Assembly: GCA_035512575.1 (NCBI GenBank) | Contig: DATKDT010000175.1 | Coordinates: forward strand, 1-16,023 | Length of the DNA stretch: 16,023 bases | Direction of reading: 5' to 3' | Source of the DNA: JALYRV01 sp035512575 | GTDB taxonomy: Bacteria; Acidobacteriota; Vicinamibacteria; Vicinamibacterales; SCN-69-37 | The notes under the pieces: model-generated | Database searches by the model: none | Seen by the model: only the letters and a program-made list of their open reading frames with translations | What the model was told of the DNA's origin: nothing | Part shown: positions 12,688 through 16,023 of the stretch, in pieces | Layout of the letters: every line of letters starts with the position of its first letter | Position numbering within the stretch: the first letter of the stretch is position 1 | Translations under genes and position numbers: made by a program

Positions 12688-14247
12688 ATGGTGTCGCGCA
12701 TAAAAGCCAGGCTGGCGGAAGGAACCGATGCGACCAGGATCGAATCCGATTCCATGGTCGTGCGCTCCTTTCTCGAGGATGCCGCGCACTTTCCCGGCGG
12801 GCACGCGGATGGCGTCGCGCGTCCCGAGTCGGAAGCTGCCGTCGCGGCCATCGTCACGTCTCACGCCCCCATCCTGATCGCCGGCGCGCAGTCGTCGCTG
12901 ACCGGCGGCGCAACGCCGCACGGCGGCGTTGTGCTCAGCACCCAGAAGCTACTCGGCATCGATCGCGCGGGCCCAGACCACGTGCGCGCAGGCGCGGGCG
13001 TCACGCTCGTCGCATTACAGGAGTCGCTCGACACCTGGGGCGCGTGGTTTCCGCCCGTGCCGACGTTCATGGGCGCGTTTGCCGGTGGTGTGGTTGCAAC
13101 CAACGCCGCCGGCGCGGCGACGTTCCGCTATGGGACGACACGCGCCTGGGTGGACGGACTGACGTGCGTCATGACGTGCGGCTGCGTGCTCGACATCGAG
13201 CGCGGCGCGACGCGGGCGGATCCCGGCTTCGCGATCACCTGCGCGCACGGCACGCGGACGGTCACACCCGGCAGCTATCGGATGCCCGACGTGCCGAAGG
13301 TTTCGGCCGGCTACTTCGCCGCGCCCGGCATGGACCTCATCGATCTGTTCATCGGATCCGAGGGGACGCTTGCGGCGATCACGAGCGTGACGTTCCGCGT
13401 GCTTCCCGTGAAGCCGCGTCAGGCGCTCGCGCTGCTGACACTGCCCGACGAGGCCGATGCCCTGCGCCTCGTCGCGGAACTGCGCGCGCTGCCGCATATG
13501 GCAGCGATCGAACATCTCGATCGCCGGTGCATTCAGATCGTGCGCGAGGACGGTGAAGACGTGAAGAACGGCATCACCCTGCCGGCTGACGCCGCCATCC
13601 TGCTCGTCGTCCAGCTCGAGCTCCCGCCGTCGACCACCGATGCCGAGGCGCTCGACGAGATCGCCGGCGCGCTTGACGATGACGCCGCCGGGACGGAGCT
13701 GGCGCGCTTCACGCGGCTGCTCGATCGGTACGGCGCGCTCGAGCGCACGGAAATCGCCATGCCGGGCAACGAGCGGCGGACGAAACAGATTCTGGCGGTG
13801 CGTGAAGCGGCGCCCACCGGCGTGAACCGGCGCGTCGGCGACGCCAAACGCCAGGACGAGAGAATCTCGAAGACGGCCGCCGACATGATCGTGCCGTTCG
13901 AGCACTTCGCCGACATGATGGAGATCTACCGCGCCGGCTTCGGCGATCGCGGCCTCGACTTCGCGATCTGGGGCCACATTTCCGACGGCAACGTCCACCC
14001 GAACGTCATTCCCCGCTCCTACGCAGACGTCGAGGCTGGCAGGGCCGCCATCTTCGACTTTGGCCGCGAAGCCGCGCGGCTCGGCGGCTGCCCGCTCGCC
14101 GAGCACGGCGTCGGCCGGCATCCGGTCAAGCAGGCGCTGCTGCGACAGCTCTACGGCGACGCCGGCCTCGACGAGATGCGAGCGATCAAGCGCGCGCTCG
14201 ATCCGGAGTGGAAACTCGCTCCGGACGTACTGTTCAGCTCCCGATAG
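12688..14247 (+). CDS. GlcD-type FAD-linked oxidase / D-2-hydroxyacid dehydrogenase
   Basis: A 519-residue flavoprotein of the FAD-binding_4 (VAO/PCMH) family with FAD_oxidase_C domain. FAD-binding half: LEDAAHFPGGHADGVARP (29-46), PP-loop LIAGAQSSLTGGATPHGG (63-80), GGVVATNAAGAATFRYG (133-149) and IGSEGTLAAITS (222-233). The C-terminal half has the metal/substrate histidines GHISDGNVH (429-437) and AEHGVGRH (471-478), then the typical end DPEWKLAPDVLF. Such enzymes oxidise D-lactate, glycolate or D-2-hydroxyglutarate to the 2-oxo acid; the exact substrate is not evident. No iron-sulphur partner (GlcE/GlcF) is adjacent, suggesting a single-subunit D-lactate dehydrogenase-like form. ATG 12688 is preferred over ATG 12673 because GGAG sits 4 nt ahead of it, and 12673 would leave only 14 bp to the divergent gene. 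The stop overlaps the opposing protease by 14 bp. Confidence 0.88.
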   Translation: MVSRIKARLAEGTDATRIESDSMVVRSFLEDAAHFPGGHADGVARPESEAAVAAIVTSHAPILIAGAQSSLTGGATPHGGVVLSTQKLLGIDRAGPDHVRAGAGVTLVALQESLDTWGAWFPPVPTFMGAFAGGVVATNAAGAATFRYGTTRAWVDGLTCVMTCGCVLDIERGATRADPGFAITCAHGTRTVTPGSYRMPDVPKVSAGYFAAPGMDLIDLFIGSEGTLAAITSVTFRVLPVKPRQALALLTLPDEADALRLVAELRALPHMAAIEHLDRRCIQIVREDGEDVKNGITLPADAAILLVVQLELPPSTTDAEALDEIAGALDDDAAGTELARFTRLLDRYGALERTEIAMPGNERRTKQILAVREAAPTGVNRRVGDAKRQDERISKTAADMIVPFEHFADMMEIYRAGFGDRGLDFAIWGHISDGNVHPNVIPRSYADVEAGRAAIFDFGREAARLGGCPLAEHGVGRHPVKQALLRQLYGDAGLDEMRAIKRALDPEWKLAPDVLFSSR

Positions 14248-16023
14248 CTTTGTCGATCCTGACGACCGCGTCCTCGAAGTGGATGCGCGTCATGCGATCG
14301 CTCACGCCGGCCGACAACGCCTTCTGAAGCTCGCCGCGCAGCAGCCGCAGCTGCTCGCGAATCAGCGGCCGGATGTCCGACTGCCCGATGTGCAGGTTCG
14401 CGTTGAGCGGCGGGTCGTCGTTGCGCGACACGCGCAGGTTGCCCGAGTCGGGCGGCGTCCACGTCTCGGCCTTCGCCTCGTGCAGCAGGAAGTGCGCCTG
14501 ATCGAGGTACGCGCGCTGCAGGTTGCGGCGATACGTGTCGGCAGCCGTGTTCCGCCGCGCCTCGCGCCACACCATCTCGCGCGTGTCGTCCAGCATGTCC
14601 GCCGGCCGGTACGTCTTGTCGCCGAGGAAGGCCTCGTGCTCGATCATGCGCGACAGGCGCGCGTGATTGAGCAGCCGCTGCACAGCCAGCTCCTGATACG
14701 CGCGAATGCGCTCCACCGCGCCGGCATGCTCGATGCGCCGCAGCTGGTCGATGTTCAGCGCCCATTCCGGCGTCTGCAGCACGTGCTCGTCGATGAACTT
14801 CATCGCCTTGCGCTGGTACTCGGGCTCGATCGGCGTATAGACCCAGCCGTCCTCGCCGTACCGCTTGTGGTGCGTCCACGATCCGCCAACCGCCGCGGCG
14901 GCATGCTCGGCATAGCGGTTCCACTGCGTCAGGTTCTGCAAATAGTGCGTCTCGAGCTCGTAGTAGTCGTCGCCCTCGTCCAGCACCCACGCCATCAAAC
15001 CTTCCGACGCGCTCCGCAGGTTCTTCATGCCGTAGACGGCCGCCTCGACCGGATCGTCCGAAATCCCCTCGGTCATGCGCTTCGGGTCCCACTCGACGTC
15101 CATGCCGAACTGCGCCTCCGCGGATCTGAACCACGGCTCATGCGCGCGCTCGACGATCCACTTGTGCAGCGTCGGCAGCTCCGCCTCCGGCGTCGTCGCT
15201 CCCGGAATCGGCCGGTAGCCCCACATCACGGCGAATTTGTCCCAAATGCCGATGCGGCGTTCGGGCGGCACGTTATCGCCCGGCTGCGCGATGTAGTTGT
15301 AGCGCGTGCGGCCGACTGACGAGGCCGAGTGGCCCATCTTCTCGATGAATGCCGGATCGCGCAGCGACTCGACCGGATACACGAAGTTCGCCATCTGGTT
15401 GTGCGGCAGGCCCACCGAGTGCGCCGTCTCGTGCGACACCACGTAGCGAAGCGCCTCGCCCATGTCCTCGTCCGACAGCTCGCTGGTCTGGAACTTCGGA
15501 TTCGCGTTCGCGACCTGCGACACGAGCCACCAGCGCAGCCGCTCCATCAGGCCGTGATACATGTTCGTGTGCGCGCGGATCACCTCGCCGGAGCGCGGGT
15601 CGATCACATCGCCGCTCGAGTTCGCCGAGCGCGTCGGGCTGGCGACGTAGCGGACGACCGAGTAGCGCGCGTCGAGCAGGCTGAACTCGGGATCCTCCTC
15701 CTCGGTCGGCGCGACGCGGACCTCGAGCGCGTTCCTGAAGCCCGCCAGCTCGAACGCCGCGTTCCACTCGAGGATCCCCTCGCGGAAGTAGGGGATCCAC
15801 TCCTTCGGCGTCGCGGGATCCAGATACCACACCCACTTCTTCACCGGTTCGACGAGCTCGCCGCGCGCCCACGCGGCCGGGTCCGACGGCTCGAGCCGGT
15901 AGCGGTGGATGACGCGGGTCGGCCTGACCCCCTGATAATCGCTGGAGTAGTCGATCCGCTGGCTCGAGATGAAGCCCACGCGCTCGTCGTAGAGCCGCGG
16001 CATCATCGGCTCCTCCGGCAGCA
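14234..16023 (-). CDS. Zinc-dependent metalloprotease, DUF4953/DUF5117 (metzincin-like), 5' end outside window
   Basis: The last 595 residues of a large protease; the frame stays open to the right edge with LPEEPMMPRLYDERVGF, which is internal family sequence, so the ATG at 16006 is not a start. The missing N-terminal part should carry a signal peptide and the DUF5117 region. The catalytic zinc site is HETAHSVGLPH, the metzincin form HExxHxxGxxH (HETAH at 15419-15433, third His at 15401-15403). The stretch DKFAVMWGYRP downstream (about 15210-15245) probably supplies the Met-turn of this group. Family members are exported or periplasmic proteins of Bacteroidota and Acidobacteriota whose substrates are undefined; protein or peptide degradation is inferred. 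The 3' end overlaps the FAD oxidase gene tail-to-tail by 14 bp. Confidence 0.92.
   Translation of the reverse strand, partial: LPEEPMMPRLYDERVGFISSQRIDYSSDYQGVRPTRVIHRYRLEPSDPAAWARGELVEPVKKWVWYLDPATPKEWIPYFREGILEWNAAFELAGFRNALEVRVAPTEEEDPEFSLLDARYSVVRYVASPTRSANSSGDVIDPRSGEVIRAHTNMYHGLMERLRWWLVSQVANANPKFQTSELSDEDMGEALRYVVSHETAHSVGLPHNQMANFVYPVESLRDPAFIEKMGHSASSVGRTRYNYIAQPGDNVPPERRIGIWDKFAVMWGYRPIPGATTPEAELPTLHKWIVERAHEPWFRSAEAQFGMDVEWDPKRMTEGISDDPVEAAVYGMKNLRSASEGLMAWVLDEGDDYYELETHYLQNLTQWNRYAEHAAAAVGGSWTHHKRYGEDGWVYTPIEPEYQRKAMKFIDEHVLQTPEWALNIDQLRRIEHAGAVERIRAYQELAVQRLLNHARLSRMIEHEAFLGDKTYRPADMLDDTREMVWREARRNTAADTYRRNLQRAYLDQAHFLLHEAKAETWTPPDSGNLRVSRNDDPPLNANLHIGQSDIRPLIREQLRLLRGELQKALSAGVSDRMTRIHFEDAVVRIDKAIGS

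Noticed and set aside
13015..14121. 368-codon minus-strand frame inside the FAD oxidase
   Set aside because: Antisense to a gene with conserved PP-loop and C-terminal histidine motifs; no independent start signal.
14060..15319. 419-codon plus-strand frame spanning the oxidase and protease ends
   Set aside because: Overlaps two genes with recognised domains and has only shadow-type composition.

Overview
The window looks like chromosomal DNA of a GC-rich, Gram-negative-type heterotroph. The gene set points to Acidobacteriota, perhaps class Vicinamibacteria: exported D-aminoacylase-type amidohydrolases, a secreted DUF4953 zinc protease, an SSS symporter, a DinB-like protein and MEDS/PAS histidine-kinase signalling. 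That placement is inference from gene families and composition; there is no rRNA or marker gene here. I see no phage, insertion sequence, CRISPR, tRNA or rRNA.

Layout. (1) 1-976, minus strand: doxX (DoxX membrane protein) followed by a DinB-like gene cut by the left edge. A strong sigma70-type promoter overlaid by an inverted repeat drives doxX, and an unusual hairpin lies between the DinB-like gene's Shine-Dalgarno and its start codon. (2) 1092-3980: a stand-alone MEDS sensor protein (minus) divergent from a PAS-GAF-histidine kinase (plus) that ends in a degenerate receiver. (3) 3925-9637, minus strand: a run of five genes: a membrane-anchored MutS-family ATPase, a 53-residue protein, a 31-residue single-pass membrane protein, an SSS sodium:solute symporter and a secreted N-acyl-D-amino-acid deacylase. 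The last three are packed tightly (4-nt gap, then an ATGA overlap). The 169 bp between the two small genes holds a structured inverted repeat and a tandem heptamer repeat. (4) 9676-11853, plus: a second secreted amidohydrolase, divergent from mutS, which has lost the HxH and Cys metal ligands and carries an extra C-terminal domain. (5) 11879-14247: an RlaP-like nucleotidyltransferase (minus) divergent from a GlcD-type FAD oxidase (plus). (6) 14234-16023, minus: the C-terminal part of a DUF4953 metzincin-like protease cut by the right edge.

How they may work together. The best-supported unit is 31-aa membrane protein + symporter + deacylase, which reads as a hydrolyse-and-import module for N-acyl-D-amino acids or related peptidoglycan or peptide debris; the exported protease and second amidohydrolase fit the same scavenging lifestyle. 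The MEDS protein and kinase probably form one sensory pathway. The most novel-looking items are the 31-aa symporter-linked microprotein, the metal-ligand-depleted two-domain amidohydrolase, the hairpin between Shine-Dalgarno and start of the DinB-like gene, and the folded intergenic element at 7448-7512.
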